Shown here piece after piece: positions 26,628 through 36,588 of a stretch of DNA of 64,000 nt. The DNA lies in assembly GCA_963749905.1 (NCBI GenBank), contig CAVVOF010000003.1, positions 62,001 through 126,000 of the forward strand, given 5' to 3'. The position numbers and the translations under genes are program-made. A model generated the notes under the pieces. That model was not told the origin of the DNA, searched no databases, and saw only the letters and a list, made by a program, of their open reading frames with translations. How positions within the stretch are numbered: the stretch's first letter is position 1; each line of letters begins with the position of its first letter. This DNA is from UBA10649 sp963749905. GTDB lineage: Bacteria > Actinomycetota > Actinomycetes > S36-B12.

Positions 26628-27826
26628 CCGACCTCGCGTCGATCGTCGCTGGCCACGAGCACGAGCTCATCGCGATGCGCCGGCACCTGCACGCCCAGCC
26701 GGAGCCGTCCGGGCAGGAGTTCCTCACCACCGAGCTGATCTCGGATCGGCTGAGCGTCGAGGGCCTGAGCCCGGTCATCCTCGGATCGGGAACCGGGGTG
26801 GTCTGCGACATCCCGATGGGCGGCGGCGACGGACCGCTGGTGGTGCTGCGGGCCGACATCGACGGCCTGGCGATGGACGACCTGACCGACTCGCCGTACC
26901 GCTCCCGGCACCCGGGGCTCGCGCACGCCTGCGGACACGACGTGCACATCTCCGCCGTCCTGGGCGCGGCGCTGGCGCTGCTCGAGGCCCGCCGCACGGA
27001 CCCCCTCGACGGAACCGTTCGCCTGGTGTTCGAGCCGGCGGAGGAGGTGGTGCCCGGCGGTGCCGTCGAGGTGATCGCCGAGGGGTGGCTGGAGCATGCG
27101 TGGTCCATCTACGGCGTGCACTGCGACCCGAAGATCGACGTCGGGCAGGTGGGCCTGCGATCGGGTCCGCTGACCTCGGCCGCCGACCAGTTCGAGATCA
27201 CCCTGCTCGGCCCGGGCGGGCATACTGCTCGCCCCCGAGAGACGGTCGACCTGGTCCGCTGGACCGCCCGCGTCGTCGAGCGGCTCTGGGACGTGGTGGA
27301 CCAGCACGCGGACGGGGCCGTGACGCTGGTGTTCGGCGCCGTGCACTCGGGAGCCGCCGCCAACGTGATCCCGTCGTCCAGCCGGTTGATCGGGTCCTTC
27401 CGCACTCCGGATCCGAGCACGTGGACGCTCGGCGAGAAGCTGATGGTCACGGCCCTCGAGGAGATCCTGACGACGGAGGACATCGGTCCGCCGCCCGCGT
27501 GGGAACTCGGGTACCGGCGGGGGCTGCCGCTCGTCGTCAACGACGTGGCCACGACGGAGCTGGTGCGCGCTGAGGCCACCCGGCTGTGGGGGCCGGAAGG
27601 TGTCTGCGACACCCCGCAGTCGATGGGCGGGGACTCGTTCGCCTGGTACACGGAGCAGGTGCCGGGGACCTACATCCGACTGGGGACGCATGATCCGGCG
27701 TCGGGGCGGGAGCGCCAGGACCTGCACTCGGCGACGTTCGACGTCGACGAGCGAGCCATCGCGGTGGGGGCCACCCTGCTCGCCGCCGCCGCCCGCCGCG
27801 CCCTCACGACTCCTCGTCTGTCTTGA
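26624..27826 (+). CDS. M20 family amidohydrolase/peptidase
   Basis: A 400-residue zinc hydrolase of the M20D group that removes acyl groups from amino acids or short peptides. The metal site is clear: LRADIDGL, HACGHDVHIS and FEPAEEVVPGG. The dimerisation domain contains GPGGHTARP. The start overlaps the ligase stop (ATGA), so ligase and amidohydrolase may make and break the same gamma-glutamyl or acyl conjugate; that link is inference. Its TGA (27824-27826) lies inside palindrome copy C, the same arrangement as the cytochrome b gene and copy B. Confidence 0.92.
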   Translation: MTDLASIVAGHEHELIAMRRHLHAQPEPSGQEFLTTELISDRLSVEGLSPVILGSGTGVVCDIPMGGGDGPLVVLRADIDGLAMDDLTDSPYRSRHPGLAHACGHDVHISAVLGAALALLEARRTDPLDGTVRLVFEPAEEVVPGGAVEVIAEGWLEHAWSIYGVHCDPKIDVGQVGLRSGPLTSAADQFEITLLGPGGHTARPRETVDLVRWTARVVERLWDVVDQHADGAVTLVFGAVHSGAAANVIPSSSRLIGSFRTPDPSTWTLGEKLMVTALEEILTTEDIGPPPAWELGYRRGLPLVVNDVATTELVRAEATRLWGPEGVCDTPQSMGGDSFAWYTEQVPGTYIRLGTHDPASGRERQDLHSATFDVDERAIAVGATLLAAAARRALTTPRLS

Positions 27827-27878
27827 GGTTGGTGGTCGCAGAACGTACGTTTTGCGACCACCAACCTCAAGACAGACG
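27815..27878. repeat. Dispersed palindrome, copy C (convergent junction)
   Basis: The arms CGTCTGTCTTGAGGTTGG (27815-27832) and CCAACCTCAAGACAGACG (27861-27878) continue inward through TGGTCGC/GCGACCA. The centre AGAACGTACGTTTT breaks symmetry by one base only. The 64-base element ends 9 bases before the convergent gene's stop. Shared outer arm with copies A and B; the centre differs but keeps self-complementarity. Confidence 0.9.
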
Positions 27879-27886
27879 GGGGGGTA

Positions 27887-28549
27887 CTAGCGGACCACGT
27901 GCAGGGACAGCCGTGCGGCCGGCCCGGTGGCGTAGACGAACACCTGCCCGCGGGACGTGCTCAGCCGCTTCCACGGCCCGTTCGTCGACGAGGCGATCCG
28001 GGTGCTGTCGCTGGCCAGCATCCCGAGCTGCCGAGCCGCATGCAGCGCCCGCATCGGCAGGCCGCCGAAGCCGGGACGCGACCAGATCTCCTCCGCGACC
28101 TCCTCCTGAGCCCGGGGTGGCAGGCCGGGGGCCCGAGCCTCGAACTCCTTGGACGCCACGTCGACCGCAGCGGCCTGATCGCCCGCCACGCCCGTGAACG
28201 GCGGCAGCCACCCCTCGCGAGGCGGCAGCTCGTGCAGGTTGGGCATCGGGCTCGGCACGTTCGGCACCCGCGGCAGCGACGCCACGTCGAAGCCCGCGGT
28301 CCCCGACGACGCGACGAGGTCGGCGAGCCGGTCCAACGGCACGAGCAGGTCGACCGCGTCCTCCTCGGAGACGGGCTCGGACGTCGGCACCGCGGCGAAT
28401 GCCAGCACTCCCATCGGCGGACAGGTGAACACCCCCACCGCAGAGGAGGCGGTCACCACGCGCGCCTCGGACTTGGGGTCCCAGCGCAGCTGCCGACGGC
28501 AGTACGACTCCAGCACGCGGGCCTCGGGCGTCCCGAGTCGAATGGTCAC
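27887..28549 (-). CDS. Conserved actinobacterial protein of unknown function
   Basis: A 220-residue protein with no recognised domain. It is hydrophilic, Pro-rich in the middle (LPRVPNVPSPMPNLHELPPREGW spans about residues 95-117), and has an N-terminal half with beta character. No signal peptide or membrane segment. GTG 28549 has GACAAT ending 6 bases upstream and also overlaps the thioesterase stop as GTGA, so it can be read both from its own start and as part of the ettA-thioesterase operon. The position after ettA and a thioesterase is recalled as recurrent in actinobacteria, though this has not been checked. Confidence 0.6.
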   Translation of the reverse strand: MTIRLGTPEARVLESYCRRQLRWDPKSEARVVTASSAVGVFTCPPMGVLAFAAVPTSEPVSEEDAVDLLVPLDRLADLVASSGTAGFDVASLPRVPNVPSPMPNLHELPPREGWLPPFTGVAGDQAAAVDVASKEFEARAPGLPPRAQEEVAEEIWSRPGFGGLPMRALHAARQLGMLASDSTRIASSTNGPWKRLSTSRGQVFVYATGPAARLSLHVVR

Positions 28550-28944
28550 GAACTGATTGTCAGAGGCACCAGCACGGCCCGCAACTCGTCAGGGATCCGC
28601 CTCGGGCGTCCGGTGGCCGGGTCGACGACCGCCATCAGCGTCTCCGCCTCCGCCGCGCAGTCACCCGCCTCGTCGATAACTCGGTAGCCGATCCGATACG
28701 ACGAGTTCCCGACGTGCGCGATCCAGGTCTCGACGATCACGGGATCGGCGTGCAGGAGCAGGGGCTTGCGATGCGTGATCTCCTGAGTGACGACGACCTG
28801 GGCGAACTCGACGCCGCGGACCAGCGACAGGTCCTGAACCATGGCCACCCGCGCCTCCTGCAGGTAGTCGTGGAACACCACGTTGTTCACGTGCCCCAGG
28901 GGGTCCAGGTCGCTGAACCTGCGGTGGACCGGTACCCGCAGCAC
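28546..28944 (-). CDS. Hotdog-fold acyl-CoA thioesterase
   Basis: A 132-residue 4-hydroxybenzoyl-CoA thioesterase-type protein that hydrolyses acyl-CoA. The fold-defining RFSDLDPLGHVNNVVFHDYLQEAR carries the catalytic Asp and the conserved His-Val-Asn-Asn. GTG 28944 is chosen because it follows the ettA stop by one base and places the conserved block at the usual distance from the N-terminus. It overlaps the next gene as GTGA. Substrate chain length cannot be told. Confidence 0.85.
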   Translation of the reverse strand: MLRVPVHRRFSDLDPLGHVNNVVFHDYLQEARVAMVQDLSLVRGVEFAQVVVTQEITHRKPLLLHADPVIVETWIAHVGNSSYRIGYRVIDEAGDCAAEAETLMAVVDPATGRPRRIPDELRAVLVPLTISS

Positions 28945-28945
28945 G

Positions 28946-30643
<1,698 letters not shown>

Positions 30644-30669
30644 GGGCGCAGAGCCTAGTGGGCGGACGA

Positions 30670-32181
30670 TCAGGTGCAGGAACCCGAGACTCCGGGAGCG
30701 GTCAGCCAGACGAATCCGCCGTCCTCGCAGGCCTCCTGCCAGCCCTTGGCCTCGAGCCGCCCGAGCAGGACGCTCCCGGTCGGGACGACCACGTCGGTGG
30801 TGCCGGGGTACTCCCCAAGGTGCGCTCCCAGCTGTCCCGTCCGGAGATGGCGTCACGGACGAGGTCGATCCGATTGCGCCCCGTACCGGTCCGATCGCCC
30901 GTCGATGTGTCACGCGGACGCCGCCCAGCAACTGCGCCTGGCCACCGAGGTTGTACGACGACGAAGGCACGGCGCTCCCCGGGCTGTTCGGCGAGCGCCG
31001 TCCAGATGGCCAGCGGGCGGTCCCTCGCCACGGGGCGGGGGTTCAGCGATGCCATCACCGTGACGACAAGAGTCAGGATCCACGACCAGGGAAAGCACCA
31101 CGAGGGCTGGACGGCGACCCAGCCGCTCGATGCGGACGCCCGGGCGGACCCATGCCTGGGCCAGGCGGCGCGCCACCAACGGGCTCAACAGCAGGATGCC
31201 CACCGCGAGATAGCGGCCGGCCGTGCTCATGAAGACCACCAGAACGATCACGAACAGCATGTCCATGCGGAACGTGCGCCAGACCCGTCCGCTGGTGGCC
31301 GCCAGGCGCACCAAGGAGAACGCCCAGATCCCCACGAGCGTCAGGGCGAGGTACAGCACGCCGTTGTCGGCGTCCGGCGCCTGCCACTCGACGATCCGCT
31401 GCGACGCGGCCTCCTGGATCCGCAGCGCCTGCGGGTAGTAGGCGAGTCCGAGCGGGCTGATCATCGGCGCGACGAGCACGACGAGGACCACCAGCCAGCC
31501 CCGTCGGACGCTGCGCAGCAGGGTCGGCAGCCACTTCAGCCCAGACGCGCCCAGCGCGTGGATCAGGGCTGCGACCACCAGGAGGGGGCCGACGAGGACT
31601 GCCGCGCCGTGGAACCAGGACCACACCAGGACAACCAGGCCGAGCACCCACCAGCGCGGCCATCGGTCGGCGTACATGACCCGCAGCGTGAGCAGACCCA
31701 CCCAGGGCAGGATCAGGAGGGACAGGGTCTGGGGTCGCTCCTGGACGTACGGCACCAGGGCGCCAGCGGCCACCAGGCCCACGAGCGCGACGGCCCGGCT
31801 CACCACCAGATCGGGCCGCCGGCCGACGACTCGGGTCAGGGCCACGAGCAGCGAGAGCGTGACGAGCGCGCCCAGCACGATGCGGAAGATGACGATCGCC
31901 GACCACGAGCCGATCTCGTGGAGCAGGTAGAGGAGGACCTCGGAGGCCGCCTGCGTGGTCAGCCACGATGCCTCCGCGGGCCCGTACGTCCACGCCGGAT
32001 CGCCGCCGAATCGGCCGTTGGCGACGATGTCGGCACCCATGCTGAGGTGCCAGTAGAGATCGGTCTCGTCCACCGGCCCGATGGCAGCCAGCGCGGACAG
32101 CGGCACGAGCAGCCACGCAAGCAGAGCCCAGGTGGTGCCCAGGCGCGGACCCAGGGGGCGCCAGCGCCGCTCGCGTGCCAT
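30670..32181 (-). pseudogene. Polytopic membrane protein of unknown function, several frameshifts at the C-terminus
   Basis: About 500 residues if repaired. The N-terminal 370 residues (start ATG 32181) contain roughly ten hydrophobic helices with motifs such as DETDLYWHLSMGADIV and QERPQTLSLLILPW, recalling large actinobacterial glycosyltransferase-C-like membrane proteins, although no active site is identified. From about 31080 to 30840 the reading frame jumps at least four times: after ALVVLSLVV (at GGATCC), after AFVV, within VTHDGRSDRYG and before LGEYPGTTDVV. It then reaches VSGSCT and the TGA at 30670-30672. Each jump is a single base. The soluble C-terminal tail would otherwise read smoothly, so consensus error is likely. 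Confidence 0.7.
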
Positions 32182-32240
32182 GCGGGCATGGTTCCACACC
32201 GAGCTGCGCGGCCCGGTCAGCCGCGGCCGGAGCGGTTCGC

Positions 32241-32681
32241 TCAGGCCACCGACTCGGCCGCGTGCAGTGCCTCGGCGACCGCCCGCTGCTCGCTCTGCAC
32301 GACCGCATCCCTCTTGACGCGGGTGAAGGTGGCCACGCCCCGGGCCAGATCGCAGCCGACGGAGGTGGCCTCGACGTCGAAGTAGCGAACCGTATGCGAC
32401 GTCTCGCCGCACGGACGCTCGACTTCGCGGCTGCGGATCCGTCCGACCACGATCACCGGCATGCCCTTGGCCAGCGTCTCGACGACGTTGGCGGCCAGGG
32501 CTCGCCAGCAGGACACCCAGAAGAAGTGGGTGTCCGAGTCCACCCACCGATCCGCAGCCTTGTCGAACCGACGCGTGCCGACGGCGAGGCGAAACGAGGC
32601 GACGGGGTCTCCCGACTTGGTGAAGCGCAGTGCTACGTCAGTGACGACGTTGCCGATCAGGTGGACGGTGATGTCGTTCAT
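32241..32681 (-). CDS. ssb: Single-stranded DNA-binding protein (secondary SSB)
   Basis: A 146-residue OB-fold protein. The N-terminal domain reads MNDITVHLIGNVVTDVALRF and continues with HFFWVSCWRALAANVVETL and MPVIVVGRIRSRE, all typical for SSB. The long Gly-rich tail and the acidic DDIPF tip of the main replicative SSB are absent, so this is probably a secondary SSB (SsbB type). ATG 32681 has GGAGG upstream. No replication or ribosomal S6/S18 genes are nearby, which also argues against the primary SSB. Confidence 0.9.
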   Translation of the reverse strand: MNDITVHLIGNVVTDVALRFTKSGDPVASFRLAVGTRRFDKAADRWVDSDTHFFWVSCWRALAANVVETLAKGMPVIVVGRIRSREVERPCGETSHTVRYFDVEATSVGCDLARGVATFTRVKRDAVVQSEQRAVAEALHAAESVA

Positions 32682-32837
32682 GGAGCCTCCGCACGGTCCC
32701 GGGACGCGCCCGGCTGGTGCTCACCGTCACGCACGATAGGGGCCGCATCCAGCGGCGCGAGGGGACTGTGAATGCCCGCCACGCTGGGCAATGTCTGTGG
32801 ATCGCGACGAGTTCCGACCGTGCATCGGATTGACCGT

Positions 32838-32843
32838 TAGCCT
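32838..32843 (+). promoter_or_regulatory. -10-like TAGCCT for the MFS gene
   Basis: TAGCCT ends 7 bases before ATG 32851 with no ribosome site, matching the leaderless pattern. It is in the 169-base divergent gap between ssb and the transporter. Confidence 0.5.
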
Positions 32844-32850
32844 GCCCAGA

Positions 32851-34146
32851 ATGATCCACCGCATCCATCGTGCCTGGTGGGTCGCCCTCGTCACCTTCCT
32901 CGTGCTGCTGGCATCGGCCGCCTTCCGCTCCTCCTTCGGCGTGATGGTGGTGCCGCTCGAGGAGGACTTCGGCTGGTCGCGCGCCGCAACCAGCATCGCG
33001 ATCTCGGTCAACCTGATCTTCTACGGGGTGACGGCGCCCTTCGCCGCCGCCCTGATGGAGCGCTTCGGCGTCCGCCTGATCCTGTCGATCGCACTCGGCC
33101 TGATCTCGCTCGGCACCGGCATGACCGTGCTGATGACGGACTCCTGGCAGCTGACCCTGCTGTGGGGGGTCACCGTCGGGCTGGGCGCCGGCGCCACCGC
33201 CCTAGTGGCCGGATCACTCATCACCAACCGCTGGTTCGCCTCGAACCGCGGCCTGGTGCTCGGCATCATCGGCTCGGCGTGGGCCACTGGGCAGCTCATC
33301 TTCCTGCCCGTGCTGTCCACCCTCATCGAGGCCAACGGATGGCGGGCGGCCTCCCTGTCCATCGCTATCGCGTGCGCGGCGCTCATCCCGGCCGTGGTGC
33401 TGATCGTCCGGGATCGTCCTTCGGACATCGGGTTGCGTCCCTTCGGAGCGACCGGCGACGTCACGGAGGAGGAGGCGACGCGCAACTCCGAGGGCAGCGG
33501 TTGGGCTGCCGCGACGGTGGCGCTGACCACGCTGCGCATGGCCAGTCGCACGCGAGCCTTCTGGCTCCTCGCCGGCACGTTCTTCATCTGCGGCTGGACG
33601 ACCAACGGCATCATCAGCTCCCACTTCGTACCGGCGATGCACGATCACGGGATGCCCGCGACGGCTGCGGCCGGACTGCTGGCGGTGGTCGGGCTCTTCG
33701 ACATCATCGGGACCATCGGCTCGGGATGGCTTACCGATCGGTTCAACCCGCGCAACCTGTTGTCGATCTACTACGTCCTCCGGGGCATCGCCCTCGTCAG
33801 CCTGCCTGTGGTGATGGGGCCGCACGTGGAAGTGTCGATCGTCGCGGTCATGGTGCTGTTCGGGCTCGACTGGGTGGCCACCGTGCCGCCGACTGTCACC
33901 CTGTGCCGCGAGGCGTTCGGCATCGAGAAGGGGGCCATCGTCTTCGGCTGGGTCTTCGCGGCGCACATGATCGGAGCCGCCGTCGCCGCCGCCGCGTCCG
34001 GGATCGCTCGCAGCATCACCGGCGACTACCTGTCGTCGTGGCTCCTGGCGGGCGTGTTGGCCATCATCGCCGGCGTGGCCAGCCAGTCCATCCCGCGAAC
34101 GCGCGGTCGAGAGCCAGGCGAGACAATGGCCACACTGCGCCCGTAG
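32851..34146 (+). CDS. Major facilitator superfamily transporter; stop lies inside tRNA-Arg
   Basis: A 431-residue MFS protein with about twelve helices. N-terminal landmarks are FRSSFGVMVVPLEEDFGWSRA, and the A-motif-like loop is present as TDRFNPRNL in the second half. It resembles monocarboxylate or oxalate/formate-type MFS carriers, but no substrate can be assigned. The last codons (CTG CGC CCG TAG) are also the first bases of tRNA-Arg: the two overlap by 10 bases. The C-terminal residues REPGETMATLRP look tail-like, so the original C-terminus may have been different. Confidence 0.88.
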   Translation: MIHRIHRAWWVALVTFLVLLASAAFRSSFGVMVVPLEEDFGWSRAATSIAISVNLIFYGVTAPFAAALMERFGVRLILSIALGLISLGTGMTVLMTDSWQLTLLWGVTVGLGAGATALVAGSLITNRWFASNRGLVLGIIGSAWATGQLIFLPVLSTLIEANGWRAASLSIAIACAALIPAVVLIVRDRPSDIGLRPFGATGDVTEEEATRNSEGSGWAAATVALTTLRMASRTRAFWLLAGTFFICGWTTNGIISSHFVPAMHDHGMPATAAAGLLAVVGLFDIIGTIGSGWLTDRFNPRNLLSIYYVLRGIALVSLPVVMGPHVEVSIVAVMVLFGLDWVATVPPTVTLCREAFGIEKGAIVFGWVFAAHMIGAAVAAAASGIARSITGDYLSSWLLAGVLAIIAGVASQSIPRTRGREPGETMATLRP

Positions 34147-34209
34147 CTCAATGGATAGAGCAACCGGTTTCTACCCGGTCGGTTGGGGGTTCGAGTCCCT
34201 CCGGGCGCG
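34137..34209 (+). tRNA. tRNA-Arg (anticodon TCT)
   Basis: Acceptor stem GCGCCCG (34137-34143) pairs with CGGGCGC (34202-34208). The D arm is GCTC/GAGC, the anticodon stem ACCGG/CCGGT holds loop TTTCTAC with anticodon TCT, and the T arm contains GGTTCGAGTCC. CCA is not encoded. A recombinase remnant lies 24 bases downstream on the opposite strand, so the 3' end is a likely former attachment site. Confidence 0.95.
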
Positions 34210-34232
34210 CTCTTTGTGAGGGGAACGAGGCG

Positions 34233-34640
34233 TCAACTGACGCCTGTGAGGGCAACGTTGACGGCAACGGCGATTCTTGAGGCGTCAGACGCCCTCAGAT
34301 GCGAGTAGAGATCCGTGGTCGTCGAGGTTCTCGCATGGCCCAGGACCTTCGCCACCGTGACGTCAGGCACCAGGGTGACGGCGATCGAAGCGAACCAGTG
34401 TCGGAGGGCGTGGAAGCTGCCAGGGAATCCGGCCTCCATCGCCAGGGGCTTGAGTGCCCTGCGCAAGTTGTGGGGATCCTGGGCAGTCCCGATCGAGGTT
34501 GGGAAGGCAAGATCGCAGTCCTGCCAGTACGCCGACTTCACCTGGATCTTGGTGACGACCATGCGCTGGGCACGCAGGACCTCGACGAGGTCTATCGACC
34601 AAGAGCGGCGAACGTGGACGGCGCTGGTGCGCGCCGGGGG
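34233..34640 (-). pseudogene. Tyrosine recombinase (phage-type integrase), C-terminal remnant
   Basis: Only the C-terminal catalytic half survives. It includes SWSIDLVEVLRAQR and LAFPTSIGTAQDP, the HALRH box, the KVLGHA block and the tyrosine region TTTDLYSHL. The N-terminal DNA-binding domains (about 250 residues) are missing: in-frame homology runs back to about 34640, where the 3' end of the pentapeptide gene lies. Its position and orientation next to tRNA-Arg match an integrase at the end of an integrated element. It should be non-functional. Confidence 0.85.
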
Positions 34641-34665
34641 CCGGTCGTGTGCTGCCTGCGGTGGT

Positions 34666-36021
34666 CTACCGCCTGATCTTGATCTTCTTCGTGGTGATCG
34701 GTCCGGTGCCGGCGCTGTTCTTGGCGCGGACCTGGAACGTGACCTTCGTGCCCTTCTTCAACTTCTTGATCTTCACCTTCGCCTTCGTCTTGGTGGTCGT
34801 CTTCCACTTGGTCTTGCCCTCGGCCCGGTACTGGTACCTCACCCTCGGCGACCCTGTACTCGGTGCCCGCCAACTCAGATTCACCACCGTGCGCTTGCTG
34901 GTGCTGTTGGCCTTCAACTCCTTGACCCTGAACTGCTTGACCCTGCCCGGCTTGGTCACCGACGTGCGCCGGTGTCGTGCCCGGTGTCGTGGTGGTCGGT
35001 GTCGTGGTGGGTGGAGCCGGTGGTGTCACCACCCCCGCCGTCGGGCGCACCGCGTTGCTCGGGGTGGAGAACGGCCCCGTCCCAACGGTGTTGACCGCCG
35101 CCACCCGGAACGCCACGCTGACCCCGTTCGCCAGGGGCTTCACCAGCAGCGACGTCGTGCTCCCGGTCACGGGGCTGCCCGCCGCCGCGGTCCACGACGC
35201 CCCCGCGTCGAAACTCTGCTGCACCACGTACCCGGTCAGCGGACTGCCGCCGTTCGACCCCGGTGCGGTCCACGACACCCGGGCCTGCGCGTCCCCCGCC
35301 GCAGCGCTCACCCCGGTCGGGGCACCCGGCACCGACGCGGCCACGGTGACCGCCTTGGTCGTCGTCAACGCGCTCGCGACACCGCCCGGCGGCCTATTCG
35401 TGGCGGTGTACTGGGCGACCAGGGTCACCTTCCCGGGCACGGTCGGTGTCCACACCAGCGTCGCCACCCCACCCGCAACCGGGGCGGCGCCCAGCGGGAA
35501 GATCTCGTCAGTCAGGAACTCCACCGACCCCGCCGCCGTCGCCGGCGTCAGCATCGCCCGAAGCGTCACCGGCACGCCCACCGACACCACGGCCGACACC
35601 TCCAACGCCACCGTCGCACACGCAACGACGGGGACGGTCAGGACGCCGTCAACGATCGTCCACCCGGCCGGCAGGATCGGGGGAACACCAGCCGCCGGAA
35701 CAGAGTTCGGTAGGCGATCCCGCCGGTCCCGAGATCCCCGCCCGTCCCGCAGGCCACAAAGGCGCCCGTCAGGTTGGCTCCGGACAGGTCTGCCCGAAAG
35801 ACGTTGGCGTCGGTCAGGTTGACCCCGGACAGGTCCGCCCCCGCCAGGCTCGCGAAGTTCAGGTTCGCGCCGGACAGGTCGCAGCCGGACCAGTCCACGC
35901 CGGGCGCCGCGGGAGCCGAGCAGTCCGGCGCCGCCAGGGCGCCCGGAGCCGCGACCAGCGACACCCCGCCCAAGACCATCGCTGCCGTCGTCACACTCGC
36001 CACGATCCGCCGTACCCGCAT
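34666..36021 (-). pseudogene. Secreted pentapeptide-repeat/FN3 protein, two frameshifts
   Basis: From ATG 36021 (GGAGCG upstream) comes a Sec signal peptide ending GALAAPD, then pentapeptide repeats of the A(D/N)LSG type (SGCDLSGANLNFASLAGADL and following). After GGIAY the frame breaks at about 35716-35719 (CGATCC) and continues as VPPILPAGWTIVDGVL, the usual partner of such repeats. It then enters a beta-sandwich region, an FN3 domain (VPGAPTGVSAAAGDAQARVS), a Thr/Pro linker, a second break at about 34962 and a final FN3-like domain ending KIKIRR. A surface or extracellular adhesive role is plausible, not shown. Confidence 0.8.
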
Positions 36022-36588
36022 TCCACGCTCCACGTTGCCGTGTCGGAAACCGAACACCGCAACCAGAAGGGAAGCGATCTGGCAAACCTAGACCCATCCG
36101 AGAGTCGCGTCGGTCACAGTTGTGTCGCAGGTGACGAACGACGAAACCCCCAGCGGCGGGGAAAGCGGGCTACTCCGGTATCGGGAACGGCAGCACGGTC
36201 GCCTCCACTGCCGCACCGGCCATGACCTCTCACCGACGCTGCGCCCGCGCCTCGTTCTGCATCCGCCACAACGCCATCACCGGGTCGCCGTCGTCCTCGA
36301 CATGCCAGATGCCAAGCTCGACTCAGTCCGCAGCCAGTGCGGTTGGAGTTCGTCCGACGCGCCTAGCTTGACGGCAACGCTTCTTGCGAATGGGTCCGTA
36401 TGCGTGCGACCGCGTCCGACCGCCATCAACCGGAACCTGTTGTGCTGCAATCATTCAGGGATCTGCTCCGCGTTGGGCCGGTCGCGTCGCCGGACCCCGG
36501 ACGGGACGGGACCCCGACCCATGGTGCGGGACGGGGTCCGGTCGAGCGTGCCTGGCGCCGCGCGTGCGGGCGCTGGATCCTCTCGGCT
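36022..36588. other. 567-base gap in the island, no complete gene
   Basis: No convincing gene. On the minus strand at about 36175-36330 a short frame reads ELGIWHVEDDGDPVMALWRM then ARAQRR, followed by a start and FPIPE; this may be the end of a lost gene. The GC content is lower than in the core. A terminator-like hairpin lies at 36490-36541. Confidence 0.5.
36490..36541 (-). terminator. Hairpin downstream of the Vps62-like gene
   Basis: CCGGACCCCG and CGGGGTCCGG are perfect 10-base arms separated by 32 bases that contain further GGGAC/GTCCC pairing. It lies 48 bases past the Vps62-like stop on the minus strand. Confidence 0.5.

Noticed and set aside
32241..32681. Primary replicative SSB
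   Set aside because: No acidic C-terminal tip and no rpsF/rpsR/rplI neighbours.
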